Source: Pseudorhodoferax sp. Leaf274
Lineage (GTDB): Bacteria > Pseudomonadota > Gammaproteobacteria > Burkholderiales > Burkholderiaceae_C
Length of the DNA: 64,000 nt
Direction: 5' to 3'
Assembly (NCBI RefSeq): GCF_001422445.1
Contig: NZ_LMNA01000012.1
Location: 457,044-521,043 of the forward strand
Shown: positions 28,044-39,925 of the stretch, piece after piece
Position numbering within the stretch: the first letter of the stretch is position 1
How the letters are laid out: every line of letters begins with the position of its first letter
Program-made: the position numbers and the translations under genes
Notes under the pieces: generated by a model
The model's database searches: none
What the model was told of the DNA's origin: nothing
The model's input: the letters and a program-made list of their open reading frames with translations, nothing else

Positions 28044-29357
28044 ATGGCTGACAAGATCAATGCCGTCAAAGGCATGAACGACATATTGCCGGCGAGCGTG
28101 CCGCGCACCGACAAGCTGCCCGATTCGGCGTTGTGGCACTGGTTCGAGACCACCGTGCGCGAGGTGCTGGCACGCTACGGCTACCAGTACATCGTGACGC
28201 CCGTGGTCGAGCCCACCGCGCTGTTCGTGCGCGGCCTGGGCGAGGTGACCGACATCGTCGAGAAGGAGATGTACTCCTTCACCGACTCCATGAACGGGGA
28301 CAGGCTCACGCTGCGGCCGGAGGCCACGGCCGGCATCGTGCGCGCGATGGTCGAGCACAACGCGCTGTACAACGGCCCGCTGCGCCTGTGGACGCTTGGC
28401 CCGATGTTCCGCCACGAGCGGCCGCAGAAAGGGCGCTACCGCCAGTTCCACCAGCTCGACGTCGAGGCACTGGGATTCGCGGGCCCCGATGTGGACGCCG
28501 AACTGATCCTCCTGGTGCGCGCGCTGTGGAAGCAGCTCGGCCTCGTCGAAGGGCAGCACGTGCGGCTGGAGCTCAACAGCCTGGGCCAACCTTCCGAACG
28601 CCAGGCGCACCGCGATGCCCTGGTGCGCCATTTCGAGGCCCATGCCGAGCTGCTGGACGAGGACGCCAGGCGCCGCCTGCACAGCAACCCGCTGCGCATC
28701 CTGGACACCAAGAACCCCGCCATGCAGGCCATGGTGGAGGCCGCGCCCCAGCTCATGGACTTCCTGGGCGTCGAGTCGCGCGCGCACTTCGACGCCGTGC
28801 GTGCCGTGCTCGATGCGGCCGGCCTGGCCTACCGCGTGAACCCGCGCCTCGTGCGCGGCATGGACTACTACAACCTCACGGTCTTCGAGTGGGTCACGGA
28901 CCATCTGGGCTCGCAGGGCACGGTCTGCGGCGGTGGCCGCTACGACGGCCTGATCGCGCAGATGGGCGGCAAGCCGGCGCCGGCCGTGGGCTTCGGCCTG
29001 GGCATCGAGCGGCTGCTGCTGCTGATCCAGGGGCTGGGGCTGGCGGTGCCCGATGCGGCGCCAGCGGCCTATGCCATCGTCACCACGCCGGAACTGCTGC
29101 CGCGCGCGATGGTCGTGCTGGAGCAGTTGCGCGAGGCCGGTGTCAAGGTGGTGCTGCATGCCGGCGGCGGCAGCATGAAGTCGCAATTCAAGAAGGCCGA
29201 TGCCAGCGGCGCGCAGCATGCGCTGGTCTTCGGCGCCGACGAAGCGGCCGCCGGCGAGCTGACCGTCAAGGCGCTGCGCGACGGGCAGGGCGCCCAGCAG
29301 CGCCGCTCTCTTTCCAATGTGGCCGAATGGGCCGCATCCCTACAATCGCGCGCTTGA
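28044..29357 (+). CDS. hisS: Histidyl-tRNA synthetase
   Basis: This 437-aa class II synthetase charges tRNA-His. Motif 1 begins near [20 protein letters not shown]. Motif 2 is [16 protein letters not shown]. The HisA/HisB motifs are [15 protein letters not shown] and [14 protein letters not shown]. Motif 3 is [14 protein letters not shown]. The C-terminal anticodon domain is complete. A TACAAT inside the last codons (29341-29346) may be a -10 for yfgM. Confidence 0.98.
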   Translation: MADKINAVKGMNDILPASVPRTDKLPDSALWHWFETTVREVLARYGYQYIVTPVVEPTALFVRGLGEVTDIVEKEMYSFTDSMNGDRLTLRPEATAGIVRAMVEHNALYNGPLRLWTLGPMFRHERPQKGRYRQFHQLDVEALGFAGPDVDAELILLVRALWKQLGLVEGQHVRLELNSLGQPSERQAHRDALVRHFEAHAELLDEDARRRLHSNPLRILDTKNPAMQAMVEAAPQLMDFLGVESRAHFDAVRAVLDAAGLAYRVNPRLVRGMDYYNLTVFEWVTDHLGSQGTVCGGGRYDGLIAQMGGKPAPAVGFGLGIERLLLLIQGLGLAVPDAAPAAYAIVTTPELLPRAMVVLEQLREAGVKVVLHAGGGSMKSQFKKADASGAQHALVFGADEAAAGELTVKALRDGQGAQQRRSLSNVAEWAASLQSRA

Positions 29358-29391
29358 TTTCGTGCGCTGACCGCGCCTTTCGCTCTTCCTC

Positions 29392-30069
29392 ATGGCAAAA
29401 CATCTCGATCTCGAAGAACAGGAACAGCTCGACCAGGTCAAGCACCTGTGGCAGCGCTACGGCAATGCCATCACCTGGCTGCTGATTCTTGTGCTGGCCG
29501 GTTTTGCCGGCTGGAACGGCTGGCAGTACTGGCAGCGCAACCAGGCGGCCAAGGCCGCTGGTCTCTACGACGAGGTCGACCGCGCCGCCAAGGCCGGTGA
29601 CACGGCCCGGCTGGAGCGGGCCTTCGGCGACATCCGCGACAGCTACCCCGGCACGACATACGCGCAGCAGGCCGGCCTGCTGGCCGGCAAGGTGCTGCAC
29701 GAAAAGGGCAATGCCGATGCGGCCAAGGCGGCCTTGGGCTGGGTGGCCGACAAATCGTCCGATCCCGCCTACCAGGCCCTGGCGCGGCTGCGCCTGGCCG
29801 GGCTGCTGTTCGATGCCAAGGCCTACGACGAAGCCTTGAAGCAACTCGGTGGAAACTTTGCCGGCGAGTTCGCCGCGCTGGCGGCAGACCGCCGCGGCGA
29901 CATCCTGGCCGCGCAGGACAAGAAGCCCGAGGCGCTGGCGGAGTACCGCAAGGCCTATGCGGGCCTGGACGCCCGCTCAGGCTACCGCCGCATGGTCGAA
30001 GTCAAGCTGAACGCGCTGGGCGTGGACCCCACGTCCACCACCACCACCACGACCGGAGCTGCGAAATGA
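29392..30069 (+). CDS. YfgM-type tetratricopeptide protein, SecYEG/BAM-associated
   Basis: This 225-aa inner-membrane protein is of the YfgM family, an ancillary partner of SecYEG and periplasmic chaperones in E. coli. A cytoplasmic start (LDLEEQEQLDQVKHLWQRYG) is followed by one span at about 24-43 (ITWLLILVLAGFAGWNGW). A periplasmic TPR domain with AALAADRRGDILAAQDK follows. The Thr-run near the end (STTTTTTG) is low complexity. The stop overlaps bamB (ATGA). Confidence 0.9.
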   Translation: MAKHLDLEEQEQLDQVKHLWQRYGNAITWLLILVLAGFAGWNGWQYWQRNQAAKAAGLYDEVDRAAKAGDTARLERAFGDIRDSYPGTTYAQQAGLLAGKVLHEKGNADAAKAALGWVADKSSDPAYQALARLRLAGLLFDAKAYDEALKQLGGNFAGEFAALAADRRGDILAAQDKKPEALAEYRKAYAGLDARSGYRRMVEVKLNALGVDPTSTTTTTTGAAK

Positions 30070-31205
30070 TGGCGCGCCTGTTCACACGCCGCCTGGCATC
30101 CACCGCGACGCTGCTGGGCCTCACGGCCGCCCTGCTGGCCGGTTGCGGCAGCACCACCAAACCCAAGCCCGCCGAACTCGGTCCGAATCCTGGCCTGCTG
30201 GGTGTGCGCCAGGCCTGGACGGCCAAGATCGGCGAGATCGGCTATCCGCTGGACGTGCAGGTCGCCGGCCAGCAACTGGCCCTGGCCAGCAGCGACGGTA
30301 CGGTGCTGGCGCTGGACGCACGCACCGGCCGCGAACTGTGGCGCGCATCCGCCAAGGCCAAGCTGTCGGCCGGCGTCGGCAGCGACGGCCAGCGCACGGC
30401 CGTGGCCACGCAGGCCAACGAGATCGTGGCCTTCGAGGCCGGGCGCGAACTGTGGCGCCAGAAGCTGCCGGCCCAGGTGGCCACGGCGCCGTTCGTGGCC
30501 GGTGGCCGCGTCTTCGTGCTGGCGGCCGACCGCTCGGTCACGGCGCTGGACGGCGCCAGCGGGCGCCGCCTGTGGACCCAGCAGCGCCCGGGCGATCCGC
30601 TGGTGCTGCGCCAGAGCGGCGTGATCCTGGCGGTGGGCGACACGCTGGTCGTGGGCCTGTCTGGCAGGCTCGTGGGCCTGAACCCGTTGAACGGCCAGGT
30701 GCGCTGGGACGTGCCCGTGGCCACGCCGCGCGGCACCAACGACGTGGAGCGCCTGGTCGATCTGGTCGGCCGCGTCAGCCGGGTTGGCGACTCCGTCTGC
30801 GTGCGTGCGTTCCAGGTCGGCGTGGGTTGCGTCGATGCAGCGCGTGGCAGCCTGGCCTGGACCAAGCCTTCGTCAGGTTACGTGGGTGTGCATGGCGACG
30901 ACCGCATGGTCTACGGGCCCGAGAGCGACGGCAAGCTGGTGGCCTGGAACCGCAGCAACGGCGAGCAGGCCTGGGTGTCCGAGCGGCTGCGCTACCGGCA
31001 GCTGACGGCACCGCTGGCCCTGGGCCGCTCGGTCATCGTGGGCGACGAGACGGGCCTCGTGCATTTCCTGTCGCGCGAGGACGGTTCGCCGTTGACGCGC
31101 GTGAGCACCGATGGCTCGCCCATCGTGGCCTCTCCGGTCGTGGCCGGCGACATCCTGGTGGTCGTCACGCGCAACGGCGGCGTCTACGGCTACGCGCCCG
31201 AGTGA
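30066..31205 (+). CDS. bamB: Outer membrane protein assembly factor BamB
   Basis: This 379-aa lipoprotein of the BAM complex has an eight-bladed PQQ-like beta-propeller. The lipobox LLAGC lies near residue 20. Propeller repeats include [29 protein letters not shown] and [15 protein letters not shown]. An alternative ATG is the next codon pair (30069). With bamD at 19.1 kb, two BAM lipoproteins are present in the window; bamA is not. Confidence 0.95.
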   Translation: MMARLFTRRLASTATLLGLTAALLAGCGSTTKPKPAELGPNPGLLGVRQAWTAKIGEIGYPLDVQVAGQQLALASSDGTVLALDARTGRELWRASAKAKLSAGVGSDGQRTAVATQANEIVAFEAGRELWRQKLPAQVATAPFVAGGRVFVLAADRSVTALDGASGRRLWTQQRPGDPLVLRQSGVILAVGDTLVVGLSGRLVGLNPLNGQVRWDVPVATPRGTNDVERLVDLVGRVSRVGDSVCVRAFQVGVGCVDAARGSLAWTKPSSGYVGVHGDDRMVYGPESDGKLVAWNRSNGEQAWVSERLRYRQLTAPLALGRSVIVGDETGLVHFLSREDGSPLTRVSTDGSPIVASPVVAGDILVVVTRNGGVYGYAPE

Positions 31206-31215
31206 ACTGGACCCG

Positions 31216-32559
31216 ATGAAACCTGTCATTGCCCTGGTGGGCCGACCCAACGTCGGCAAGTCCACGCTGTTCAACCGGCTGACGCGTTCGCGCGACGCCA
31301 TCGTGGCGGACTTCGCCGGCCTCACGCGCGACCGCCACTACGGCAACGGCAAGCAGGGCAAGCACGAGTACATCGTCATCGACACCGGCGGCTTCGAGCC
31401 CACGGCCGAGAGCGGCATCTACAAGGAGATGGCCAAGCAGACGCGCCAGGCGGTGGCCGAGGCCGACGTGGTGGTCTTCGTGCTCGATGCGCGCGGCGGC
31501 CTGTCGGCGCAGGACCACGACATCGGCAACTACCTGCGCCGCCTGGGCAAGCCCTGCGTGCTGGCGGCCAACAAGGCCGAAGGCATGCACGACGGCCAGC
31601 AGCTGGTGGAGTTCTTCGAGCTCGGCCTGGGCGAGGTGCATGCGGTGTCCGCTGCGCACGGCCAGGGCGTGCGCGCGTTGGTGGAACTGGCGCTGGCGCC
31701 GCTGGGCCTGCCCGACGAGCCCGAGGAGGATGCGGACGGCGAGCCCGGCGTGATCCGCCTGGCCGTGGCCGGGCGGCCCAACGTCGGCAAGTCCACGCTC
31801 ATCAACACCTGGCTGGGCGAAGAGCGGCTCGTGGCCTTCGACATGCCGGGCACCACGCGCGACGCCATCAGCGTGCCGTTCGAGCGGCATGGTCAGCGCT
31901 TCGAACTCATCGACACGGCCGGCCTGCGCCGACGCGGCAAGGTGTTCGAGGCCATCGAGAAGTTCTCTGTCGTCAAGACGCTGCAGGCCATCGAGGGTGC
32001 CAACGTGGTGTTGCTGCTGCTCGACGCGACGCAGGGCGTGACCGACCAGGACGCGCACATCGCGGGCTACATCCTGGAAAGCGGCCGCGCCGTCGTGGTG
32101 GCCATCAACAAATGGGATGCGGTGGACGCCTACCAGCGCGAGCTGGTGCAGCGCTCCATCGAGACCCGCTTGCCCTTCCTCAAGTTTGCCGCGCTGCATT
32201 TCATCTCGGCGAAGAAGCGGCAGGGCATCGGGCCGCTGTGGGGCGCCATCGCGCAGGCCCACAAGGCGGCCATGTGCAAGATGTCCACGCCGGTGCTGAC
32301 GCGCCTGCTGCTGGAGGCCGTGCAGTTCCAGTCGCCCAAGCGCAGCGGCATGTTCAGGCCCAAGATGCGCTATGCGCACCAGGGCGGCATGAACCCGCCC
32401 ATCATCGTGATCCATGGCAATTCGCTGGAGCACGTGACCGAGGCCTACAAGCGTTTCCTGGAAGGGCGGTTCCGCAAGGAATTCGACCTGACCGGCACGC
32501 CGCTGCGCATCGAAATGCGCACGTCGGCGAACCCCTTTGCCGACAAGTCCGACCGCTGA
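31216..32559 (+). CDS. der: Ribosome biogenesis GTPase Der (EngA)
   Basis: This 447-aa tandem GTPase assists 50S subunit assembly. The two G domains each have GRPNVGKST (about residues 8-16 and 186-194), with DTGG and DTAG switch motifs, NKAE and NKWD base-specificity motifs. A C-terminal KH-like domain ends in [12 protein letters not shown]. The start ATG 31216 lies 10 nt after bamB, and homology begins at [11 protein letters not shown]. Confidence 0.97.
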   Translation: MKPVIALVGRPNVGKSTLFNRLTRSRDAIVADFAGLTRDRHYGNGKQGKHEYIVIDTGGFEPTAESGIYKEMAKQTRQAVAEADVVVFVLDARGGLSAQDHDIGNYLRRLGKPCVLAANKAEGMHDGQQLVEFFELGLGEVHAVSAAHGQGVRALVELALAPLGLPDEPEEDADGEPGVIRLAVAGRPNVGKSTLINTWLGEERLVAFDMPGTTRDAISVPFERHGQRFELIDTAGLRRRGKVFEAIEKFSVVKTLQAIEGANVVLLLLDATQGVTDQDAHIAGYILESGRAVVVAINKWDAVDAYQRELVQRSIETRLPFLKFAALHFISAKKRQGIGPLWGAIAQAHKAAMCKMSTPVLTRLLLEAVQFQSPKRSGMFRPKMRYAHQGGMNPPIIVIHGNSLEHVTEAYKRFLEGRFRKEFDLTGTPLRIEMRTSANPFADKSDR

Positions 32560-32709
32560 TCGCGCGGGGCCGTTGCACCTCGCTGGTGCGTCCATCCTGG
32601 CTGTCCCAACACGTAATCTAAGGACATCAGTGTTTCTACGGAGGGCGCCGACACGCTGTGGTATGGTCCCCTTCTTCCAAATAACAACGGTTTGAACACG
32701 GAGGATATC

Positions 32710-32961
32710 GTGAGCAACAAAGGTCAACTTTTGCAGGATCCTTTCCTGAACACGCTGCGCCGCGAGCATGTGCCGGTGTCGATCTATCTGGTCAACGGCA
32801 TCAAGCTGCAGGGCCAGATCGAGTCGTTCGACCAGTATGTGGTCCTGCTGCGCAACACGGTGACCCAGATGGTCTACAAGCACGCCATCTCCACCATCGT
32901 TCCGGGTCGTGCCGTGAACTTCCAGCCCGCACAGGACGACAACGCGGACGCCGCCTCCTGA
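32710..32961 (+). CDS. hfq: RNA chaperone Hfq
   Basis: This 83-aa hexameric Sm-like protein mediates sRNA-mRNA pairing. Sm1 spans [20 protein letters not shown], with Q8-like and F-rich proximal face residues in [13 protein letters not shown]. Sm2 carries [12 protein letters not shown]. The C-terminal tail is short and acidic. GTG 32710 is the start because GGAGG lies 6 nt upstream; TTG 32692 is in frame but has no ribosome site. It has its own 150-nt upstream gap after der, with no strong promoter visible. Confidence 0.97.
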   Translation: MSNKGQLLQDPFLNTLRREHVPVSIYLVNGIKLQGQIESFDQYVVLLRNTVTQMVYKHAISTIVPGRAVNFQPAQDDNADAAS

Positions 32962-33004
32962 GCCTTGCAGCCGACACTTGTGTGTCGGCCTCCCGCGCGC
33001 CGCC

Positions 33005-34228
33005 GTGGCGGTGCGCACTTTCGGTTCCTTCCGATTGACTGAAATTCCTGTTGCGGACGCTGCGGCGGCCTCGGCCATCCTGGTCGGGGTCGATTTTGGC
33101 CTTCCGCATTTCGATGCCGAACTCGAAGAGCTCGGCCTGCTGGCGCAGACCGCCGGCCTGCAGCCGGTGGCCCGCGTCACCTGCAAGCGCAAGGCGCCCG
33201 ACGCCGCGTTGTTCATCGGCAACGGCAAGGCCGAAGAGATCAAGCTGCTGGCACGCATGCACAAGGCCACCGAGGTACTGTTCGACCAGGCCTTGAGCCC
33301 GGCCCAGCAGCGCAACCTCGAGCGTGCGCTCGAACTGCCGGTCAATGACCGGACCATGCTGATCCTGACCATCTTCTCGCAGCGCGCGCGCAGCCACGAA
33401 GGCAAGTTGCAGGTCGAGCTGGCGCGCTTGCAGTACCTCTCGACGCGCCTGGTGCGGCGCTGGTCGCACCTGGAGCGCCAGCGCGGTGGCATCGGCACGC
33501 GCGGCGGCCCCGGCGAACGCCAGATCGAACTGGACCGCCGCATGATCGGCGAGTCCATCAAGCGCACGCGCGAGCGCCTGTCCAAGGTCGTGCGCCAGCG
33601 TGGCACGCAGCGGCGCCAGCGCGAACGGCGCGACGCGTTCACCATCTCGCTGGTGGGCTACACCAACGCCGGCAAGTCCAGCCTGTTCAATGCAATGGTC
33701 AAGGCGCGCGCCTACGCTGCCGACCAGTTGTTCGCCACGCTTGACACCACCACGCGCCAGTTGTACCTGGGCGAGGCCGGGCGTTCGGTCTCGCTGTCCG
33801 ACACGGTCGGCTTCATCCGCGACCTGCCGCACGGCCTGGTCGATGCCTTCCGCGCCACGCTGCAGGAGGCGGCCGATGCCGACCTGCTGCTGCACGTGAT
33901 CGACGCGTCCAACCCGCACCATCCGGAGCAGATGGAGGAGGTCCGGCGCGTCCTTACCGACATCGGTGCCGACGAGGTGCCGATGCTGCTGGTGTTCAAC
34001 AAGCTCGATGCGCTGACGCCGGAGCAGCGCCCGCTGCAGTTGGCCGACACCGTGGAGGTGGACGGCCGGCAGATCGGGCGCGTCTTCGTCAGTGCCCGGA
34101 CCGGCGAGGGCATGCCCGCATTGCGTGCCGAACTGGCGCGCCGCGCGGAGCAGCTGGCGCCTGCGCGGGCGCCCGATTCCCCTGAGTATGATGAGGCCGA
34201 TCCCCGTTTCGGCACAATCGTCCGTTGA
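33005..34228 (+). CDS. hflX: GTPase HflX
   Basis: This ribosome-binding GTPase splits 70S/100S particles under stress. The N-terminal glycine-rich domain includes GRAR-like KGKAEEIKLL context and QRGGIGTRGGPGERQIELDRR. The G domain has VGYTNAGKSSLFN, DTVGFIRDLPHGLVDAFRATL and FNKLD. Length is about 407 aa. The start is not secure: GTG 33005 is used, but TTG 32978 and TTG 33035 are in frame and none has a clear ribosome site. The hfq-hflX-hflK-hflC order matches E. coli. Confidence 0.94.
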   Translation: MAVRTFGSFRLTEIPVADAAAASAILVGVDFGLPHFDAELEELGLLAQTAGLQPVARVTCKRKAPDAALFIGNGKAEEIKLLARMHKATEVLFDQALSPAQQRNLERALELPVNDRTMLILTIFSQRARSHEGKLQVELARLQYLSTRLVRRWSHLERQRGGIGTRGGPGERQIELDRRMIGESIKRTRERLSKVVRQRGTQRRQRERRDAFTISLVGYTNAGKSSLFNAMVKARAYAADQLFATLDTTTRQLYLGEAGRSVSLSDTVGFIRDLPHGLVDAFRATLQEAADADLLLHVIDASNPHHPEQMEEVRRVLTDIGADEVPMLLVFNKLDALTPEQRPLQLADTVEVDGRQIGRVFVSARTGEGMPALRAELARRAEQLAPARAPDSPEYDEADPRFGTIVR

Positions 34229-34247
34229 CCAAAAGAGACCAGAGCGC

Positions 34248-35633
34248 ATGAACCTTTCTTCTCGGCCGTCGGCTTGGGCGGGCCTTCCGGGCCGCATCCG
34301 CGGCATGTTCAATCTGAACGATCCCCGCTGGGGCCGTGGAGACGACAAGGCGGGCGACTCGGATGAGAAGCCCGACACGCGCCGCCCCGACAACAACGAG
34401 CGTCCCTACGAACCCCAGCGCCCCACGCCCAACCGCGGCGGCAACCAGGGCCCGCCGGACCTGGACGAACTCTGGCGCGACTTCAACCGCAAGCTCAGCG
34501 GCCTGTTCGGCGGTGGTGGCCGCAATGGGGGCCGCGGTGGCATGGGTTCAGGCAACGGTGGCGGCTTCCAGCCCGACATGAAAGGCGCTGGCATCGGCAT
34601 CGGCCTGATCGGCGCGGTGGCGGTGCTGATCTGGCTGGGTACCGGCTTCTTCATCGTGCAGGAAGGCCAGCAGGCGGTCATCACGCAGTTCGGCCGCTAC
34701 CACTCCACCGTCGGTGCGGGCTTCAATTGGCGGCTGCCTTACCCGATCCAGCGCCATGAACTGGTGTTCGTGACGCAGATCCGTTCCATCGACATCGGCC
34801 GCGACGTCATCATCAAGGCCACCGGCCTGCGCGACTCGGCCATGCTGACCGAGGACGAGAACATCGTCGAGATCCGCTTCGCCGTTCAGTACCGTCTCAA
34901 CGACGCGCGCGCCTTCCTGTTCGAGAGCAAGGACCCGACCGCCGCCGTGGTGCAGGCGGCCGAGACGGCCGTGCGCGAGGTGGTTGGCAAGATGCGCATG
35001 GACTCGGCCCTGGCCGAGGAGCGCGACCAGATCGGCCCGCGCGTGCGCACGCTGATGCAGACCATCCTGGATCGCTACAAGGTCGGCATCGAGGTCGTCG
35101 GCATCAACCTGCAGCAAAGCGGTGTGCGTCCGCCCGAGCAGGTGCAAGCCGCGTTCGACGACGTGCTCAAGGCCGGGCAGGAGCGTGAACGCGCCAAGAA
35201 CGAGGCGCAGGCCTACGCCAACGACGTGATCCCGCGCGCCACCGGTACCGCATCGCGGCTCATGGAAGAGGCGCAGGCGTACAAGTCGCGCATCACGGCC
35301 CAGGCCGATGGCGATGCGCAACGCTTCCGCTCGGTGCTGACCGAGTACCAGAAGGCGCCGCAGGTCACGCGTGACCGGCTGTACACGGAGACCATGCAGC
35401 TCGTCTATGCCAATGTCACCAAGGTGATGGTGGACTCGCGCCAGGGCTCCAACCTGTTGTACTTGCCGCTCGACAAGCTGATGCAGGCGACTGGCCAAGC
35501 GGCCGGCGCCATGGGCGATGCTGCAATGTCGGGCAGCGGCCAAGCCACCTCGACTGCTCCGGCAGCCCCGCCCCTGGCCAGCGGCGACCTGCGCGCCCGC
35601 GACGGGCGCACCCGCGAACGCGATTTGCGCTAG
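34248..35633 (+). CDS. hflK: FtsH protease regulator subunit HflK
   Basis: This 461-aa SPFH/prohibitin-family inner-membrane protein forms a cage with HflC around FtsH. The N-terminal cytoplasmic part is Gly/Arg/Asp-rich and includes FNLNDPRWGRG. A span lies at about 118-138 (GIGLIGAVAVLIWLGTGFFIV). The SPFH domain begins EGQQAVITQFGRY. A long coiled-coil follows (about 300-400). ATG 34248 is used; ATG at 34305 (MFNLNDPRW) is possible. The tail is Ala/Pro/Arg-rich. Confidence 0.94.
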   Translation: MNLSSRPSAWAGLPGRIRGMFNLNDPRWGRGDDKAGDSDEKPDTRRPDNNERPYEPQRPTPNRGGNQGPPDLDELWRDFNRKLSGLFGGGGRNGGRGGMGSGNGGGFQPDMKGAGIGIGLIGAVAVLIWLGTGFFIVQEGQQAVITQFGRYHSTVGAGFNWRLPYPIQRHELVFVTQIRSIDIGRDVIIKATGLRDSAMLTEDENIVEIRFAVQYRLNDARAFLFESKDPTAAVVQAAETAVREVVGKMRMDSALAEERDQIGPRVRTLMQTILDRYKVGIEVVGINLQQSGVRPPEQVQAAFDDVLKAGQERERAKNEAQAYANDVIPRATGTASRLMEEAQAYKSRITAQADGDAQRFRSVLTEYQKAPQVTRDRLYTETMQLVYANVTKVMVDSRQGSNLLYLPLDKLMQATGQAAGAMGDAAMSGSGQATSTAPAAPPLASGDLRARDGRTRERDLR

Positions 35634-35636
35634 GAG

Positions 35637-36542
35637 ATGCGCCAAGTGAACAGAATCGGATTCATTGCTTCCTCGCTGCTGGTGCTGCTGGCACTGGCGA
35701 GCTCCATGCTCTTCGTGGTGGACCAGCGCCAGTACGGCGTGGTCTACGCCCTCGGGCAGATCAAGAAGGTCATCACCGAGCCCGGCCTCAACTTCAAGAT
35801 GCCGCCGCCATTCCAGAACGTGCGCTACCTCGACAAGCGTCTGCTGACGCTCGAGAGCAGCGACTCCGAGCCCATGCTGACGGCCGAGAAGCAACGTGTG
35901 GTGATCGACTGGTACATCCGCTGGCGCGTGACCGATCCGTCGGAGTACATCCGCAACGTCGGCCTGGACGAAGGCGCCGGCTCCAACCAACTCAACCGCG
36001 TGGTGCGCAATGCGTTCCAGGAAGAGATCAACCGCCGTACCGTGCGCGACCTGCTGTCCACGCGGCGCGAGGAGTTGATGGCCGACGTCAAGCGCGAGGT
36101 GCTGGAGGTCGTGCAGGGTGGACGCCCCTGGGGCGTTGACGTGGTGGACGTGCGCATCACGCGCGTCGACTACGTGGAAGCCATCACCGAGTCCGTCTAC
36201 CGCCGGATGGAAGCCGAGCGCAAGCGTGTGGCCAACGAGTTGCGTTCCACGGGCGCGGCCGAGGGCGAGAAGATCCGCGCCGAGGCCGACCGCCAGCGCG
36301 AGGTGACCATCGCCAATGCCTACCGCGATGCGCAGAAGGCCAAGGGCGAGGGCGATGCCCAGGCCGCGGCGCTGTACAGCGATGCATTCGGCCGCGACCC
36401 TCAGTTCGCGCAGTTCTACCGCAGCCTGGAAGCCTACCGGAACAGCTTCAACAAGAAGAGCGATGTGATGGTCGTCGATCCATCGTCCGACTTCTTCCGT
36501 GCGATGCGGGGGACGTCGACGACGGCACCAGCCGGGCGCTGA
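35637..36542 (+). CDS. hflC: FtsH protease regulator subunit HflC
   Basis: This is the 301-aa SPFH partner of HflK. An N-terminal span (FIASSLLVLLALASSMLFVV) is followed by the prohibitin domain (QRQYGVVYALGQIKKVI). A coiled coil has EAERKRVANELRSTGAAEGEKI (in part). YSDAFGRDPQFAQFYRSLEAYR is typical of HflC. It lies 3 nt after hflK. Confidence 0.96.
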   Translation: MRQVNRIGFIASSLLVLLALASSMLFVVDQRQYGVVYALGQIKKVITEPGLNFKMPPPFQNVRYLDKRLLTLESSDSEPMLTAEKQRVVIDWYIRWRVTDPSEYIRNVGLDEGAGSNQLNRVVRNAFQEEINRRTVRDLLSTRREELMADVKREVLEVVQGGRPWGVDVVDVRITRVDYVEAITESVYRRMEAERKRVANELRSTGAAEGEKIRAEADRQREVTIANAYRDAQKAKGEGDAQAAALYSDAFGRDPQFAQFYRSLEAYRNSFNKKSDVMVVDPSSDFFRAMRGTSTTAPAGR

Positions 36543-36557
36543 CGCGCCGTTGCGCCC

Positions 36558-36740
36558 GTGGATACCCTCTGGGCAGCGCTGGCCCTGGTGCTTGTCATCG
36601 AAGGCTTGATGCCGCTGCTCTCGCCGGGCGGCTGGCGCCGCATGTTCATGCAGGTGCTGCAGCTGTCCGACGGGCAGATCCGCTTCTTCGGCATGTGCAG
36701 CGTACTGGTCGGCCTGGTGGTGCTGGCGCTGCTTTTCTAA
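36558..36740 (+). CDS. DUF2065 small membrane protein (YjeT-like)
   Basis: This 60-aa protein has two hydrophobic segments (LWAALALVLVIEGLMPLL and FFGMCSVLVGLVVLALLF) flanking a short loop with GGWRRMFMQ. That is the DUF2065 pattern, found next to hflC in many proteobacteria. It starts at GTG 36558, 15 nt after hflC. Function is unknown. The position suggests a link with the HflKC/FtsH complex. Confidence 0.88.
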   Translation: MDTLWAALALVLVIEGLMPLLSPGGWRRMFMQVLQLSDGQIRFFGMCSVLVGLVVLALLF

Positions 36741-36814
36741 AGGCGTCGTCCTGGCCACCCGGGCCCGCCATGACAGCCCGGTAGAATCCCTTTTTTAACA
36801 GCGCACTGATTTCC

Positions 36815-37963
36815 ATGTCCGCTTGGGTCCTGCCGGATCACATCGCCGATGTATTGCCTTCCGAGGCCCGGCACATCGAAGAACTCCGCCGCGAACTGCT
36901 GGACACTGCCCGTGGCTATGGCTACGAGCTGGTGATGCCGCCGCTGCTGGAGCATCTGGAGTCGCTGCTCACCGGGACCGGCGAGGCGTTGGACCTGCTC
37001 ACCTTCAAGCTGGTGGACCAACTGTCCGGCCGCATGTTGGGGCTGCGTGCCGACACGACGCCCCAGGTGGCCCGCATCGACGCCCACCTGCTCAACCGCC
37101 AGGGCGTCGCACGGCTGTGCTATTGCGGCCCCGTCGCCCACACCCGCCCCGACCGTGCCTATGCCACGCGCGAGCCACTGCAGTTCGGCGCCGAGATCTA
37201 TGGCCACGAGGGCCTGGAAGCCGATTTCGAGGTGCTGTTGCTGGCGTTGGACTGTCTCTCTGCAGCCCGCCTGCAAGACCTGACGGTGGATCTTTCCGAC
37301 GCTCGCATCGTGCAGGCCTTGCTGCCTGACAGCGCCCTGGCCCCTGCCGACCTGGCACGCATCCATGCCGCGCTGACCACCAAGGACGCGGGCGAACTGG
37401 CCGCGCTGACCGCCAGGCTGCCGGCCGTGGACCGCGATGGCCTGCAGGCCCTGTTGCAGCTGTACGGCGATGCCAGCGTGCTGGACGAGGCCGAGCGCGT
37501 GCTGCCCGACCGGCCTGCGCTGCGCCATGCGCTGGCCGAGCTGCGCCGTTGCGCAGGCCTGCTGGGCGAGCGCGCCAGCGTGCGCGTGGACCTGGCCGAT
37601 CTGCGCGGCTACGCGTACTACAGCGGTGTGCGCTTTTCGATCTACGCCGCGCATGGCGATGCCCTGGTACGTGGCGGACGCTACGACGAGGTCGGCGCGG
37701 TGTTCGGCCGCAACCGGCCCGCCGTGGGCTTCAGCCTGGACCTCAAGCAACTCGTCGCGGCCGTGCCGCCGCGTCCCCTGCGCGCGGCCATCCGTGCGCC
37801 CTGGGGCGAGGACGGAGCCTTGCGCTCGGCCATCGCGGTCCTGCGCCGCGGCGGCGAAACGGTGGTCTGCGCATTGCCAGGCCACGAAAGTGAAATCGAT
37901 GAGTTCCATTGCGACCGCGTGCTGACGCACAAGGGCGGCGAATGGGTCGTGCAAGCCATCTGA
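36815..37963 (+). CDS. hisZ: ATP phosphoribosyltransferase regulatory subunit HisZ
   Basis: This 382-aa catalytically inactive paralogue of HisRS pairs with short-form HisG and carries its histidine feedback. It retains class II motif-like segments ([24 protein letters not shown] in part, and [22 protein letters not shown]) but lacks the tRNA-binding domain. hisG is not in the window. A TAGAAT (36782-36787) may be its -10. The hisZ-purA pair is usual in this group. Confidence 0.94.
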   Translation: MSAWVLPDHIADVLPSEARHIEELRRELLDTARGYGYELVMPPLLEHLESLLTGTGEALDLLTFKLVDQLSGRMLGLRADTTPQVARIDAHLLNRQGVARLCYCGPVAHTRPDRAYATREPLQFGAEIYGHEGLEADFEVLLLALDCLSAARLQDLTVDLSDARIVQALLPDSALAPADLARIHAALTTKDAGELAALTARLPAVDRDGLQALLQLYGDASVLDEAERVLPDRPALRHALAELRRCAGLLGERASVRVDLADLRGYAYYSGVRFSIYAAHGDALVRGGRYDEVGAVFGRNRPAVGFSLDLKQLVAAVPPRPLRAAIRAPWGEDGALRSAIAVLRRGGETVVCALPGHESEIDEFHCDRVLTHKGGEWVVQAI

Positions 37964-39334
<1,371 letters not shown>

Positions 39335-39368
39335 GCCTGCCGTACCCGCCCCCACCGGAGAACCGCCC

Positions 39369-39893
39369 ATGCTGACCGAAGACGGCAAACATCTGTACGT
39401 GAGCTACGACGAGTACCACAACCTGATCGAGAAGCTCGCGATCAAGGTGCACCAGTCGGGGTGGGAGTTCGACAACATCCTGTGCCTGGCGCGCGGCGGC
39501 ATGCGGCCTGGCGACATCCTGTCGCGCATTTTCGACAAGCCGCTGGCGATCATGTCGACCAGCTCGTACCGTGCTGACGCCGGCACGCGACAGGGCTCGC
39601 TGGACATCGCGCGCTACATCACGACGCCCAAGGGCGAGATCGCCGGCAAGGTGCTGCTGGTCGACGATCTGGCCGACAGCGGGCACACGCTGAACGCTGT
39701 GATCAAGCTGCTCAAGACCAGCTACGAGCCCATCACGGAGTTGCGCAGCGCAGTGTTGTGGACCAAGGGCGTGTCGCTGTTCACGCCAGACTACTCCGTC
39801 GAATTCCTGCCGACCAACCCCTGGATCCACCAGCCGTTCGAAGGCTACGACAGCATGGGGCCTGCGCAACTACTGGAGAAGTGGAAGGTCTGA
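39369..39893 (+). CDS. Purine phosphoribosyltransferase family protein
   Basis: This 174-aa type I phosphoribosyltransferase has PRPP motif VLLVDDLADSGHTLNAV and substrate hood segment ILCLARGGMRPGDILSR. Length and position after purA suggest salvage of hypoxanthine, xanthine or guanine (Gpt-like). The specificity residues in the C-terminal hood (NPWIHQPFEGYD) cannot be assigned by eye. The ribosome site GGAG lies about 10 nt upstream. Confidence 0.88.
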   Translation: MLTEDGKHLYVSYDEYHNLIEKLAIKVHQSGWEFDNILCLARGGMRPGDILSRIFDKPLAIMSTSSYRADAGTRQGSLDIARYITTPKGEIAGKVLLVDDLADSGHTLNAVIKLLKTSYEPITELRSAVLWTKGVSLFTPDYSVEFLPTNPWIHQPFEGYDSMGPAQLLEKWKV

Positions 39894-39914
39894 TCGCTGG
39901 TACCGGGCGGCGGC

Positions 39915-39920
39915 TAATAT
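39915..39920 (+). promoter_or_regulatory. -10 box (TAATAT) very close to the start of the downstream lyase gene
   Basis: TAATAT ends 5 nt before the ATG at 39926. If used, the predicted transcription start is at or beside the A of ATG, giving a leaderless mRNA. There is no Shine-Dalgarno sequence between them. No good -35 is visible, so the assignment is tentative. Confidence 0.4.
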
Positions 39921-39925
39921 GCCGC

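Noticed and set aside
26292-29219. A 975-codon open frame on the minus strand opposite rodZ-ispG-hisS
   Set aside because: It is a shadow of three well-supported plus-strand genes in high-GC DNA; its translation is rich in His, Gln and Arg and shows no domain.
39894-39925. SAM or other riboswitch ahead of the MetC-like gene
   Set aside because: Only 32 nt separate the genes, too short for any known riboswitch.
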